A DNA stretch of 64,000 bases from contig NC_133405.1 of NCBI RefSeq assembly GCF_047511655.1, positions 92,603,598 to 92,667,597 on the forward strand. The letters are read 5' to 3'. Below the pieces are notes generated by a model. That model worked only from the letters and a program-made list of their open reading frames with translations, had not been told where the DNA came from and did not search any database. The DNA comes from Castor canadensis. Its lineage: Eukaryota; Chordata; Mammalia; Rodentia; Castoridae. Made by a program: the position numbers and the translations under genes. Positions 47,993 to 60,000 of the stretch are shown piece after piece (position 1 is the stretch's first letter; the number at the start of each line of letters is the position of its first letter).

Positions 47993-48098
47993 GGTTGAGG
48001 ATATAGCTCAGTTGGCAGAGCACATATCTAGCCAATTGATCAAAGCCCAGCCCTGGGTTTGATCCCTAGCACCACAAAACAACCACCACCACTAAAAA
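47993..48098 (+). mobile_element. ID-like SINE with short duplication
   Basis: Unit gggttgaggatatagctcag with a tRNA-like B box (gggtttgatccctagcacc). AAGAATAAAACA and AAGAATAAGACA flank it. Confidence 0.85.
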
Positions 48099-48711
48099 AA
48101 GAATAAGACAAAGATGTTCGTTTTCACCACTACATTCCAACAAGTTCTAACCAGAGCAACTAGATAAAAATAAAAAGAAAATAAGAAGTAAAACTCTATT
48201 CACAGATGACCTTAACTTACACAAAATCCTAAAGAACTCACCAAAAAAAAAAAACCCCAAAAACCAAAAAACAATAACATTTATAGCTAATAACAATTCA
48301 GCAAAGTTTCAGGGTATATGATTAACATACAAAAATCAGTTGTTTCTATATATTAGCAACAATAACCCAAAAAGGAAATTAACAATTCCAATTTACAATA
48401 GTATCAAAAATAAAGTAAGTAGGAATAAATTTAACCGAGTAAGTATAAGATGTGCACACTGAAAACTATAAAACATTGCTGAAAGAAGTGAAAGAGGATA
48501 TGAATGAATGGAAAGACAACCCATGCTCATGGACTTGATGTCACAATACTGTTAAAGACAGCAATACTGCCCAAAGTGATCTAAATATTCATTGCAATCT
48601 CTACTGAAACACTAATGGCCCTTTTTGCAGACATGGAAAAGCCAATTCTAAAATTCAGCTGGATTTCCAAAGGACACTGAATAGTCAAAATAATTGTCAG
48701 TCTATATGGAC

Positions 48712-48838
48712 TACTATACCAAAAATACCATATACTAGGTGGTTTATAAATAACTGAAATTTATCTCCCACAGTTCTGGTGGCAGGAAATCTGAGAACAA
48801 GGCATCAACAATGTCTGGTGAGGGCCAGCTTCTTTGTT
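48712..48838 (-). mobile_element. MaLR LTR fragment (MST/MLT type)
   Basis: Reverse of an LTR 3' half: ctaggtggtttataaataac, cccacagttctggtggcagg, gtctggtgagggccagcttc. Confidence 0.7.
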
Positions 48839-49944
48839 GTAGAACAGAAATTAATGAAACTGACAGGGAAAACAGAAAATAAAACCACAATCTTTGAAAA
48901 GATTAAGCAAATTGACAAAATGATTTGATTCTCAGCAGTACAAAAAGAAAACTGATAAAGTGCTAGCAAGAATGAGAAAGATGAAACAGACAAAAAGAAT
49001 TATTACAAAAAATCATTAAAACAAAAAATGAAAAAGGGTATCATTGAAGATCCCACAGACATCTAAAGGCTAAAAGAGAAATTGTATGAACAACTCTATG
49101 CCCATAAATTCTATATCTCCAATGAAATGGACCAATTTCCTAAAAGACACAAAGTATAAAAACTTGCCCAAGATGAAATAGATACGCTGAAAATCTGCTA
49201 GAATAATAAGTCCATGGTTAAATCTTGAAAAAGAAATCTCCTGGCTCAGATGGTTTCACTTGTAAATTCCATTACATATTTAAAGACAATATACAATCTC
49301 TTCTAGAAAACAGAAGAGGAGAGAAAATTTCCCAACTCATTCTTTAAGACCAGCACTGCTCTGACAGCCAAAATTAGAAAATGAAGAGTACAAGAAAAGG
49401 GAAAAAAAGATCCATTTTCCTCAAAGAACTGTTAGCAAATCAAACCTGGATATATATGAGAAGAATAATATACCATGACCAAGTGGGATTTATCCTGTAA
49501 ATACAAGGTTGAGTCAATATCTGAAAATCAGTGTTTTAACATCACAGGATCATAACACCATTGATGGAACAAAAACACTGGATAAAATTCAATATCCATT
49601 CATAATTTAAAATCTCAGGAAAATAGGAATAGACATTAACTTCCCTAATTTGACAACCTACAGGTAACATAATACTTAACAGTGAAAGGTGAAATAAAGC
49701 AAGGATGACCACTCTTCACTACAACATTCTTGAAGCACTAGCCAAAACAAAAAAGCAAGAAAAATAAAAGGCATGCAGATCGGAAAGAATAGAATATCCA
49801 CATGACACACTCATCTATACAGAAAATAGTAAGAATACACAAAAAAGTCCTAGAACTAATAAATGAGTTTACCAATGTTGCAAGACACAAAAACAAATCA
49901 TGTTTTCCTGGTCAGAACAGCTCAACTGGGAAAGCTGAAAAAAC

Positions 49945-49946
<2 letters not shown>

Positions 49947-49991
<45 letters not shown>
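49947..49991. repeat. (TA)n microsatellite
   Basis: About 45 bp of pure TA. Confidence 0.95.
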
Positions 49992-49994
<3 letters not shown>

Positions 49995-50426
49995 CAATAA
50001 GCAACTGGAAATTAAAAGTTCAAAAAGTTACAAAGTACAGAACTTAGTGATAAATCTAAATGACATGTCAGGATCTGTATGCTGAAATTTATTAAATGTT
50101 GATAAAAAAAGATAAATATGGAGGGACATCTAAAATATATAAATTAAGATGGTAAATCTCTTACAGTTACTATGGAAAACAGTTTGGTGGTTCCTCAAAG
50201 AGTTGAAAACAGAATCGCCAGATAACCCAGCAATTCTACTTCTAGGTATAGCACAAGAGAAACAAAAACATATTTGCCAGGAAACATGCACACAAATGTC
50301 TGTAGCATCACTATGCATAACAGCTAAAAAGGTAGAACAACCAGAATGCCCATCAACAGATGATTAGGTAAGCAAATTTTGGTATCTTCATCCAGTGAAA
50401 TATTATTTGGGCTGTAAAAAAGTAAG

Positions 50427-50638
50427 GTCAGGCTTGCTGACTTACGGCTGTGGTCCCAGCTACTCGGGAGGTGGAGATAGAAGGATCATGATGAGAGGCC
50501 TGCCCTGGAAAAAGCATGGGTTCCTAACTGAGAAACCAAGAAAGCAAAAGGACTAGGAACATAGTTCAAGTGGGTAGAGTGCTTGCCCAACAAGCACAAG
50601 GCCCTAAATTCAGTCCTCAGTACTGCCTAAAAGAAAAA
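50427..50638 (+). mobile_element. B1-ID dimeric SINE
   Basis: B1 part ggtcaggcttgctgacttac; ID part aggaacatagttcaagtggg. Confidence 0.85.
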
Positions 50639-51136
50639 GGTACTAATTAATACATACTACAGGTTGGATAAACCTTGAAAACATTATGCTGAGTTAAGCC
50701 AGACACAAAACATCACACATTAATTCTTTTTACATAATATATTCATAATAGCTAAGTCCACAGAGACTACAAGCAGATTAGTGGTTACAATAGGATGAGG
50801 GAGTAGGGAAATGGAGAACAGTTATTTAATGGAAATGTAGTATTTTTCTGGGGTGGTGAAAATGTGTTAGAAATAGAGGTAGTGGCTGCACAACACTCTG
50901 AAAGCCCTAAATGCCACTGTATTGTAACTTTTAAATGGTTGTATGTTATATGAAATTCATCTCAATATAAAATAAAGATGTTAATTACCACCAAATTAAT
51001 CTACAGATTTAAGATATTTTCAATCAAAATCCCAGCAGAAATTTTTGTGGATTCAGACACTCTGAATTTAAATTTTAAATAGAAATACAAAATTGAAGAA
51101 AGCATACTACTCAATTTTAAATAATAACCTTCCTTG

Positions 51137-51535
51137 TGTGGTACTGGGATTTGAACTCAGGGCCTTACGCTTGCTAGGTAGGTGCTTTGCTCTGGTTATT
51201 TCTGAGATGGGGTCTTGCTTTTTGCTCAAATTAGCCTGGACTAGGATCCTCCTATCTTAAGCTTCCCACTCTAACTGGGATGACAGCCGTGCGACACCAC
51301 ACCCAGTTTTTTTCCACTGAGATAGGATCATGCAAACATTTTTGCCGGGATAGGCCTGGAATCATAATCTTCCCAATCTCAGCCTCCCAAATAGCTTGGG
51401 ATAACAGGTGTGCACCACTGTGCCAACTACTGAGATGCGGTCTCACAACTTTTTTTTTTTAAATCTGGGTATCCTTGAACCATGATACTCACAATCTCAG
51501 CCTCCCAAGTACCTAGGATTGCAGGTGTGATTATT
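51137..51535 (-). mobile_element. SINE chain: ID plus three B1-like monomers
   Basis: In the given orientation a truncated ID (ggtactgggatttgaactca) is followed by three reverse B1-like monomers, each ending near caccacacccagt, caccactgtgccaac and gattgcaggtgtg. In sense it reads B1-B1-B1-ID. Confidence 0.7.
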
Positions 51536-51683
51536 TTAAATAATCAAGGCAGATATTGGAAAATGGATAGACAGATCACTGAGACAGATTAATAAATCCA
51601 GAACAGACCCACACACATACACAGCCATTTGATTTGCGACAAAAGTAGGCATAGAATTCAATGGAGAAAGAAAAGACAGTCTT

Positions 51684-51942
51684 ATAAAATAGGTAAAGTG
51701 TGTGTGAGGGCATATTAGCAGAAGGGGGAAGGGTGAATGAAGGAGATTAAGATGAGGTATAGGGTAGATGGACTTCATATAGCTATAAGAAACAGAACTA
51801 AGAAACCACTTGCTTTATGTGGGGACAGAGGGGGTTGAGAAGAGATGATGGTGGCAAGGTAACTAATGTACAATATAAGTCTAATGAAAATCCCCCATAT
51901 AATGAATATATTCTAATAAAAGTTATGTAAAAATCCAAAAAA
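51684..51942 (+). mobile_element. 5'-truncated L1 3' end nested in older L1
   Basis: A 259-bp insert ends in aataaaagttatgtaaaaat and an A tail. It is flanked by AAAGAAAAGACAGTCTT at 51667-51683 and 51943-51959, a perfect 17-bp duplication. Confidence 0.9.
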
Positions 51943-52342
51943 AAAGAAAAGACAGTCTTTTTAATAAATAGTGTTGGAATAACTGTACATTCATATGCCA
52001 AAAAAGAAAAGCAAACCTTGACCATATATATGACATACCATATATAAAAATTTACTTCAAATGGATCAAGTATATAAATGTTAACACCTAAAACTGTAAA
52101 ACTTTAAGATAAAAAATAGGAGAAAATTGTCATGACCCAGGTTTACACATGGAGTAGTTAAACAAGACACAAAAAGTAAAATCCATAAAAGAAAAAATTG
52201 AAGAATTGAACTTTATAGAAAATAAGAGCATTTTCTTTATGAAAGGCAAAGAGAATGAAAGATAAGCTACACACTGAAACTTTGCAAATCACATATCTGA
52301 CAAGTGACTTGTATGCAGACTATATAAAAGTCAAACTATATA

Positions 52343-52550
52343 AAAATCTGTATGGTGGTACGCGCCTGTAATCCCGCTACATGAGCAGCGGAGACAGGAG
52401 GATTACAGTAGAAGCAGGCCCAGGGCAAGAGTGAGACCCCATCTGAAAAATAAACTAAAGCAAAAAGGGCTGGGGGCATGGCTCAAGTAGTAGAGCGCCT
52501 ATATAGAAGTGTAAGGCTGAGTTTAAGCCCTAGTACTGCCAAAAAAGAAA
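52343..52550 (+). mobile_element. B1-ID dimeric SINE
   Basis: B1 part tggtggtacgcgcctgtaat; ID part gggctgggggcatggctcaa. Confidence 0.88.
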
Positions 52551-53360
52551 CTGTCAAAGTTCAACAGTTAAGGAAAAAAATATCTGAAAACAGGCAAAAT
52601 TAATCCAAGGTGTCTATGTAAAGACACTTCAAAAAAAGAGGTTATATGAATGGCAAATACACAGAATGTTCAATAGCACCAGCCATTAGATGATCCATTA
52701 AATGAGATATTAGTACATACTTATTAGTATGAGTATAGTACGCAGCTCAAGTGGAACCCTCAGACATTACAGGCGGGAATGTAAAATGGTACAATCATTT
52801 TGGAAAACAATCTGACAGTTTCTTATAAGTTAAAATATCCATTGTATACTCTGTCCAGAAATCCCAGGTATTTTACCCTAAAGAAATAAACTCATGTTCA
52901 CACAAAAACATGTATATGAATGCTCACAACTGCTCTAAACTGGGAATAACCCAAATGTTCTTCAAGAGGTACATAGATACAGTGGAATATTGCTCAGCAG
53001 TAAAATTGTTTTTGATATGCAAAAACATTAATGAATCTTAAAGGTATTGCGCTGAGCAAAAGATGTCAGTATCGAAATATTATATACGTTATAATTCCAC
53101 TTATAGGACATTCTAGTAAAGGCAAAGCAAAAGTGACAGCAGACCAGTGGTTGCTAGAAGTTAGGAGGGCATGACTACAACGTAAGGGAGTACAGGAGGT
53201 GATCAAAGTATGGTGGTTTGAAGAACCATACATATGTACACATTAAGGTCACTTTTAATTATGTTAATTAAAACCATAAAAATTTAAAACCCATTTATCA
53301 AAAGATTGAAAATAAACAAACAGTTCTTTCAATTGAACAAGTTAGTTAGACAAAGAGCAT

Positions 53361-53548
53361 TTTTTTTCTTTTGTAGTACTGGGGTTTGAACTCAGGGCCT
53401 AAACCTTAAGCTACTCCAACAGCCCTTTTTTTTGTGATGGCTGTTTTTGAGATAGGGTCTCTCAAACTATTTGCCTGGGCTGGCTTCGAACCATGATCCT
53501 CCTGATCAGTAGCTAGGATTACAGGTGTGAGCCACAGGCGCCCAGCTG
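53361..53548 (-). mobile_element. B1-ID dimeric SINE
   Basis: Reverse unit: gtactggggtttgaactcag (ID, shortened), then gagatagggtctctcaaact to gagccacaggcgcccagc (B1). Confidence 0.88.
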
Positions 53549-53756
53549 ACAAAGAAAATTTTTAAAGGAATAACAAAAAAATCAGAAATAAAAAATAGTA
53601 AACAAATACCAAATATTAGAGAGGATGGATAAAATGTTCTTAAAAACTAGATTTGAAAGTAACAGTGATCAACCAAGTTAGTTAAATCACTGTTAAACAT
53701 CATGACCAAGAATAGTTAATCTTAAGAAGTAAACATCAGTTCAAAATTAGTAATTC

Positions 53757-53836
53757 TTAGGATGGTGGAGTGGCTTAAGGAGTAGAGTGCCTGCCTAGCA
53801 AGCATGAGTTCTTGAGTTCAAACCCCAGTACCACAA
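53757..53836 (+). mobile_element. ID-like SINE with duplication
   Basis: Unit ggatggtggagtggcttaag; AAAATTAGTAATTCT occurs on both sides. Confidence 0.9.
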
Positions 53837-54106
53837 AAATTAGTAATTCTATTAATCACTGTATTAACAAATTAATAGAAAATGTATTGATATGCCAAAA
53901 GGTAAAACCTACTACTACTCAATCTTAAAAATCTCTCAAACTAGAGTAAGAGACTCCCCTGAACTTTATGAGAGTACTCTACCAGAGACCTACATACTAA
54001 GTAGAGAAATACTGGCAGCATTCCCTTTAAAGTCTGGAAAAGCACAAGGATGCCCCCTATCACCATGATGATACTAGGAAAAGTCAGTAGTATTAATACT
54101 TGAAAG

Positions 54107-54518
54107 ATGTTATGAGCTGAACTGTCTCCCCCGCCCAAACACACCAATTTATATGTTGAAGCCCTAACCCCCAAAGCTTGGAATGTGAATGTATCTGGAA
54201 TGGGCATTTAAAAGAATAAGTTAAAATGAGGCTATTAGGATGGGTCCTAATCCAATCTGACGGGTGTCCTTACAAGAGTTTAGGTCACGCACACACGTCA
54301 GGGGTCTGTGCGCACAGGTAGATAACCACGCGAAAAGATGGCAAAGGGGGAGGCTATCTGCAAGCCAAGGAGAGAGGCCTTTGGATAAACCAACTCTGCT
54401 AACACTCTGATCTTGGACTTTCAGCCTTGAGAACTGTGAAGAAGTTAAGTTTCTGTTGTTTAAATCACTTGGTTTGTGGTATTTTATTATGGTAACCCTA
54501 CCAAACTGATAAAGGACA
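54107..54518 (+). mobile_element. MaLR LTR (MLT1-type)
   Basis: Start gatgttatgagctgaactgt, then atatgttgaagccctaaccc, ending gttgtttaaatcacttggtt and ttattatggtaaccctacca. Nearly full length. Confidence 0.82.
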
Positions 54519-54879
54519 CACAGATCACCTACCTCAAGAACTCAAGATAATTAACTGAAGAACTAATAAAACTAAGTATACTAAGGTCCATTATGGAAAA
54601 ATCAACTATTTCCCTCCATATTAGCAATAGAAATTTAGAGAAACTGATACAAAGGACTAAAAACAAAAGTCACCATTTTGAGTCTTTATTCCCATTTCTT
54701 GTGTGGGAAGCAGAAAATGTTTCTTCCTTTTTTTCCATTTCTCCCTACTTTATCCTGTTATACTGAAATAAATCCTTGCTGAAAATTCAAAAAAAGAAAG
54801 AAGAAATGATACATATTGGAACCAAAATAAAATACTTAGGAATAAACTGAAGAAATAAACCAAACAAGAGATATATACG

Positions 54880-55572
54880 AAGAGATATAAATGGACAAAG
54901 AGACAGACCATGTTGGTGCTAGAAAGACAAATGGCCTGTTTTATCACTGTTCATACCCAAAAGGAATGATAACAGTGCTGTCCAGAACTTGTACTAGTTC
55001 AAAAGCAATTTTCCCTAATCTAGTGGCAGATTTTCTCCCAACTATAGAGAAAACCTTAGCTATCTATGAAGACAGACACAAGCTAAAAATCCTGCAAATA
55101 GTACCTCTCATCAGAGATAGAGCAAGTGGTGGGTGTGTTTTGTACAAAATTAAGTTCTGGACAGGAAGTGGGTGAGAGAGCATATAAAGAAGTTACAAGA
55201 ACATATCCCCCTGTAGTAGAAGGAAAAAAAGGGCTTGTTTGAAGTTGAACAAATCCCTTCTGCAGAACTTGCTTTGGGTCTGAGAACATAGTTACTCAGC
55301 AAACTTATCTCTTTGCTAAACTGAGATTGGTCTTAGGGACATGCCAGTTTCCCCTGGCCACTCAGACTACCTTTAGCAGCTTGCCACATCCACCTCTAGA
55401 CTGGATATCTGGATCTAGTTTAACCAATCTTCTCAAAACAAACAGTTCACACAGCCTCTTTTCCCTTTCTCCCTGCTTTGTCCAGCAGTACTGCAGAGGC
55501 AGCTTAATAACAAGAGATCTCCTTACTTGCTCTCTTTTTTCCAGAAATTATAGGCTATTAATGAACCTTTTC
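54880..55572 (+). other. Unassigned insert between L1 segments (LTR-like)
   Basis: L1 sequence stops near 54880 and resumes near 55573 (tttagaatcagattgtcaga). Between them lies non-L1 DNA with mixed composition. Features such as gagagcatataaag could be a TATA box of an LTR, but I could not define TG...CA ends or a duplication. Confidence 0.3.
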
Positions 55573-55627
55573 TACTCCAGATGAATTTTAGAATCAGATT
55601 GTCAGATTCCATAAACAATCCTATGAG

Positions 55628-55688
55628 GATCTTTTTGTTTGTTTACAGTACTGGGGATTAAATCCAGGGCCTTGTGCATGCTAGGCAA
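55628..55688 (-). mobile_element. ID-like SINE fragment
   Basis: Reverse 3' half only: cagtactggggattaaatcc to catgctaggcaa. Confidence 0.7.
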
Positions 55689-55689
55689 A

Positions 55690-56565
55690 CAAAAATGTAA
55701 ACAACAAAAGTATAACCTAATAAATAACCGGACAAGTGAATAGAGCTGATAAATACATGAAAACATATTCAACATCTATAGCCACAAAGGAAATACAAAT
55801 CAAAAGTATAATAAGATTCTATCTCACCCCAGTCAGAATGGCAATCATCAAGAAAACAGTAACAAATGCTGGCGAGGATACAGGAAAAAAGGAACCCTCA
55901 TATACTTTTGGTGGGAATGTAAACTAGTACAACCACTATGGAAATCAGTATGGAGGTTCCTCAAAAAGTACAAAGTAGACTTAACTTACGACCCTGCCAC
56001 ATCACTGAGCATATATCCAAAGGAGTGCAAATCAATATACGAGACATACCTGCAGACCCATGTTTATTATAGCTTTGTTCACAATAGCCAAGCTGTGAAA
56101 TCAGCAAAAGTGCCCAACAACCAATGAATGGATAATGAAAATAAGGTGTACATATATACCATGGACTAGTACTCAATCACAAAGAAAAATGAAATGTCAT
56201 TTGTAGGAAAATGGATGGAACTGGAAATCACCATGTTGAGAGAGATAAGCCAACCTCAAAAAGCCAAATAGTGCATGTTTTTGCTCATTTGAGGAATCTA
56301 GACCTTAAAAGATGGTAACAATAATGGGATATGAAGGTAAAAGGGAGATTGTTGGCTGCGGGGAGGTGGGGGGAATCAGCATTACATATATATAAAGATA
56401 GTAGTATAACCAACAAAAACTAAAACAAAGGGGAGGGAGGGAAGGAAGGGAAGGGAAGATAAGAGATGGGCTGAATTTGTTCAAAGGAATTATCACAATG
56501 AAACTCTCTTGCAATATTAATTTATGCTAATTCAAAAATAAAATTAAATTTGAAAAAATATATAT
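55690..56565 (+). mobile_element. L1 3' end (ORF2 C-terminus and 3'UTR)
   Basis: Well-preserved text: tctatctcaccccagtcaga, ggtgggaatgtaaactagta, ggaaaatggatggaactgga, then a G/A-rich 3'UTR tract (56405-56470) and a tail. It differs from the 3'UTR of the 1-563 copy, so it is another subfamily. Confidence 0.85.
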
Positions 56566-56640
56566 ATATGAATTTAATTTATGAGAAAGGTGGGACTTTT
56601 TTGGGGGATAATGACAATCTAGTCAAAAAAACGGTGTTGG

Positions 56641-56870
56641 GGAAGCTGGGCGTCAATGGTTCATGACTTGTAATCTTAGCTACTTGGGAGGAGATTGGGA
56701 GGGCTGAGGTTCGAGGTCAGCCAGGGCAGATAGTTCACAAGATCCCATCTTAAAATAACCAGAGCAAAATCCACTGGAGGTGTGGCTGAAGCGGTAGAGT
56801 ACCTGGTAGGTGAGTGCCTGCTTTGCAAGTATGAAACCCTGAGTTCAAACCCCAGTTCCACCAAAAGAAA
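56641..56870 (+). mobile_element. B1-ID dimeric SINE with duplication
   Basis: ggtgttgggg lies at both ends. The ID half has an internal duplication between the A and B boxes (agtacctggtaggtgagtgcctg). Confidence 0.9.
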
Positions 56871-57097
56871 TGGTGTTGGGGATAAATGACTACCCATGCG
56901 GGAAAAATAAAGTTAAGATTCTTACTTCCCACAATTCATAAAACTAAGAGAAACAAGAGAAAGAGCTAAATATTTAACTTCTATACAAGTTTTAAATGAG
57001 AAGTATAGAAGAAACTTCTACATGTTAAAATACTATAATAAAATTAAAATGCAACAGACTAAAAGAAAATATTTTCTACAAAGAGAAAGAGCTGAGA

Positions 57098-57181
57098 GGG
57101 CTGGAGGCATGGCTCAAGTGGTAGAGTGCCTACTTGGCAAGCAACAAGCCCTGAGTTCAAACCCCAGTACCAGCAAAAAAA
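57098..57181 (+). mobile_element. ID-like SINE
   Basis: Unit ggctggaggcatggctcaag; AAAGAGCTGA flanks both sides. Confidence 0.92.
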
Positions 57182-57437
57182 ACAAAAGAAAGAGCTGATT
57201 GGGTGGGGAGGGCCAGTCTGTGCAATGGTCCTAAGGCAGGGATTGGTTTGTGGAAAAATAAACCATAAGAAGAGCAAGTGGATAGATAAGGATAGGGGAT
57301 GGAACAGAGATGAAAGGGGATGTCAGAAAGGAAGGTAGCATCAGATCATGCAAAACCTTGAGGATAATAGCTAAAAGTTAGGATTTCTCTATATTTGTTA
57401 TGGGAAACCACTAGAGGTTTTAAGAAGAGCAAGATAA

Positions 57438-57560
57438 CCAGGTGTGGTGATTCACACCTTTAATCCCAGCACTTGGGAGGTTGAAGCCAGCCTGGGCTGC
57501 ACAAGAAGTTTCAGGCCACAGTAGGTTACATATCAAGACTCTGTCTGAAAAAAAAAAAGA
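57438..57560 (+). mobile_element. B1-like SINE monomer
   Basis: Monomer accaggtgtggtgattcaca to gactctgtctg and an A tail. Confidence 0.85.
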
Positions 57561-57860
57561 ACAATGTTTGCCACTTGACTATGATGCAGAGAGAAAGATT
57601 AGAACACAGAAGTGAGGTAAGGAGACAGCCAGGAAGCTGGGACTTCAGCAGAAAGACTGATGGCCCTAGAGTAATACTCCTCTTTCTCCATGCTTCTATT
57701 TGTCTTCTCCCTATTGAAATTCAATGATATGGAGGCCTGCATAGACATGAGGAAAAAAACGTGATTCTCTTCACAACCAAAAAAGAAAATATTTTTCAAC
57801 ATGTCTAGAATATATAAAAAGCACTCCAACAAATGTAGAATAAGTAAGAACTCTTACAAG

Positions 57861-57944
57861 GGCTGGGAATGTAGCTCAGTGGTAGAGCGCTTGTCTAACA
57901 TGTGAAAAGCCTGGGTTTGATCCCCAGCACTATGAAAAAACAAA
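57861..57944 (+). mobile_element. ID-like SINE, near tRNA-Ala
   Basis: gggctgggaatgtagctcag and gggtttgatccccagcacta. Closest to the tRNA ancestor among the copies, but the acceptor stem does not pair and it ends in an A-rich tail. Confidence 0.88.
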
Positions 57945-58071
57945 AAAGAACAAAATCAGTTTTTAAAAAACCCAATAGAAAAATAAGTGAAAGAATGGAA
58001 TAGAGTCAATAAACATATAAAACAAATTGAAACACCCACCTTTTGCTATGGGATTAAAAAGGCTGATAATT

Positions 58072-58151
58072 GGGCTGGGGGTGTGGTTCAATTGGTAAAG
58101 CACCTGCCTTGAAAGTACAGAGCCCTGAGTTCAAACCCTAGTATTGCCTCC
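58072..58151 (+). mobile_element. ID-like SINE
   Basis: Unit gggctgggggtgtggttcaa to accctagtattgcc. Confidence 0.88.
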
Positions 58152-58514
58152 CCGCATACAAATGGCTGATAATACCCACTTCTGGCAAGGTTGTAAGGAA
58201 ACAGGTATTTCTCTTGCACTGCTCAGATACTGGCCCTTTTGGAGGGGAATTGTTACAGATATATTGTTAACAGATATGTACCTGGTACATAACCTTCAAC
58301 CCAGTCAGTCTATCTACCCTAGAGACATATTTAACTGACATAAGGGCAGAAAGGATTATCACAAGGATTCATTGCAACATTATTAACAATAAAACTCAGA
58401 AACGACCTAAATGTCAATCAGTAGGGAATGATTAAACATGATATACATATATGCTATACATACAATGTAGCAAGCAGAACTCTGTGTATTGATGAACCTG
58501 TATACACTGATGTT

Positions 58515-58529
58515 TATATACTATCTCTG

Positions 58530-58564
<35 letters not shown>

Positions 58565-58572
58565 GTATGTAC
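58515..58572. repeat. (CT)n(TA)n microsatellite
   Basis: CT run followed by TA and TATG repeats. Confidence 0.93.
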
Positions 58573-58989
58573 ATATATGTGATGTATATATACTAATGGT
58601 GAAAGCTTCCAAGCAAGTCATAGAAGCATACACATTAAACCAAACTACACATCCCTTTTCTCTCCCTCTCTATCTTTACATGTGTACGACACAACAAAAG
58701 GAAAGGTATAAAAGAAACTAGGTTCAAAAGTGGAAAAGTGTTAGGCATAAGGAATTTTTACTTTCTCTGGTTTTAATCTTGGTCAAGGAACATTAACTGT
58801 ATTTGTATACTTTTTGAAAATATTAATAGAAACCCGTATTAAAATTATCTGCATAATACAAACCAGTGCTTTATACACTGTAGTATTCAACAAATCTTAG
58901 CTTAAAAAAGAACTCGCTTTTTAGGATCCATTTCTTAAATCTAAAAAGCCCAGTGAGGTCATTATAGTTGTCCATTAGAATCCAAAGGA

Positions 58990-59705
58990 AACTAGTTCCA
59001 GGTACTCCCCTACAGCCAATCTGTGGATACGAAAGTCCTTTAGAAAAAATGGTGTAGCATTTGCATATAACCAATGCATATGGTCCCATATACTTTGAAT
59101 CCTCTCTATACAAAATACCTGAAACAACATAAATGCTATGTAAATAGTTGTTATATGGTTATCAGTTAGGGGGAAATGACAAGAAAAAACTCTGAGCCTC
59201 ACACTGCCTATAATTCTAGTTACACAGGAGGCTGAGATCAAGAGGATCATGGTTTAAGAGGCCAGCCTGAGCAAAAACTTCATGAGACCCTATCTTGACC
59301 AATAGCTGGGTATGGTGGCATGTGCCTGTCATCCTAAACTGGAGGCTGACAGGCTGAGATCAGGAAGACTGTGGTCCCAGGCCAGCTGGGCAAAAAAATT
59401 GTGAGATTCCACTCACAGTGTAAAAAACCTGGGAGTAGTGGCGTGTGTTACTGAGTGACAGCAAAAAGTGTAAAACAGGAGGATCTCAGTCCAGGCAGAA
59501 AGCAAGACCACATCTCCAAATAACCAGAGCAAGAAGGGCTGGAGGTGTGGCTCAAGTGGTAAAGTGTCTGCCTAGCAAGCACGAAGCCCTGAGTTCAAAT
59601 CCAGTAACATCAAAAAAAGTCTGCACATGTTCAGTCCAGATGTAATTTTTCCCAAGTATTTTTGGTCCATGGTTGGTAGAATCCATGGATGTAGAGGGCT
59701 GACTA
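58990..59705 (-). mobile_element. MER2-like (Tigger) DNA transposon split by SINEs
   Basis: The left part (to about 59195) carries gcatttgcatataaccaatg and gctatgtaaatagttgttat. The right part (from about 59619) carries gtctgcacatgttcagtcca and ggttggtagaatccatggat. Together they make a diverged MER2-type element like the one at 16030, with a SINE chain inside. The strand is nominal. Confidence 0.7.
59196..59618 (+). mobile_element. B1-B1-B1-ID tetrameric SINE chain
   Basis: Three successive B1-like units start near 59196 (cacactgcctataattctag), 59305 (agctgggtatggtggcatgt) and 59428 (ctgggagtagtggcgtgtgt; internally deleted). An ID unit follows (ggctggaggtgtggctcaag), with one terminal A tail. 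Confidence 0.8.
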
Positions 59706-59839
59706 TATAAATGTTTGAAAGGGATGAGCTGGCTAACACAGAACATAAATAATACAGGTGGTGGAAAGAGAGTAAGTATGAGGACAAGAGATGCCAGAGT
59801 GAAAATTGGACAGTACTAAAAACAGATGATAGCTTATGA

Positions 59840-60000
59840 AGCTACTATTTTTTAGAGCTTCCCATGAACAAGACACTGGGTCAGGTGCTCTGTGAAGGTA
59901 TAATCTCTAATTCTTACATCAATCTGTGAGATATACCAATTTCACAAAATAAGAAAACATGGCTCAGAGAAATTAAGTACTAGTCTTAAGGTCACATCTT
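59840..60000 (+). mobile_element. Ancient mammalian repeat
   Basis: Contains acaagacactgggtcaggtg and aaacatggctcagagaaatt, the same old repeat type as at 21215 and 28785. Confidence 0.5.

Larger units (their letters stand above)
47050..50995 (+). mobile_element. Old L1 (ORF2 to 3' end), multiply interrupted
   Basis: L1 phrases appear in order: acacattagatccaaaacaa, then catatgcacctaacaacaga (endonuclease region), agcaactagataaaaataaa and cactgaaaactataaaacat (RT region), aacccagcaattctacttct and a 3'UTR to about 50995. Stops and shifts are frequent. It is antisense to PHF8 and holds ID and dimeric SINEs, a reversed LTR fragment and a TA tract. Confidence 0.75.
51536..53340 (+). mobile_element. 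Old L1, interrupted
   Basis: Continuing ORF2 sequence (aacagacccacacacataca, then atttacttcaaatggatcaa) to the 3' end (ccactatgaatg-like region at 52900). It resumes across a younger L1 insert and a SINE. Confidence 0.75.

Noticed and set aside
57861..57935. A functional tRNA-Ala gene
   Set aside because: A and B boxes are present, but the acceptor ends do not pair and an A-rich tail follows; it is an ID-type SINE.
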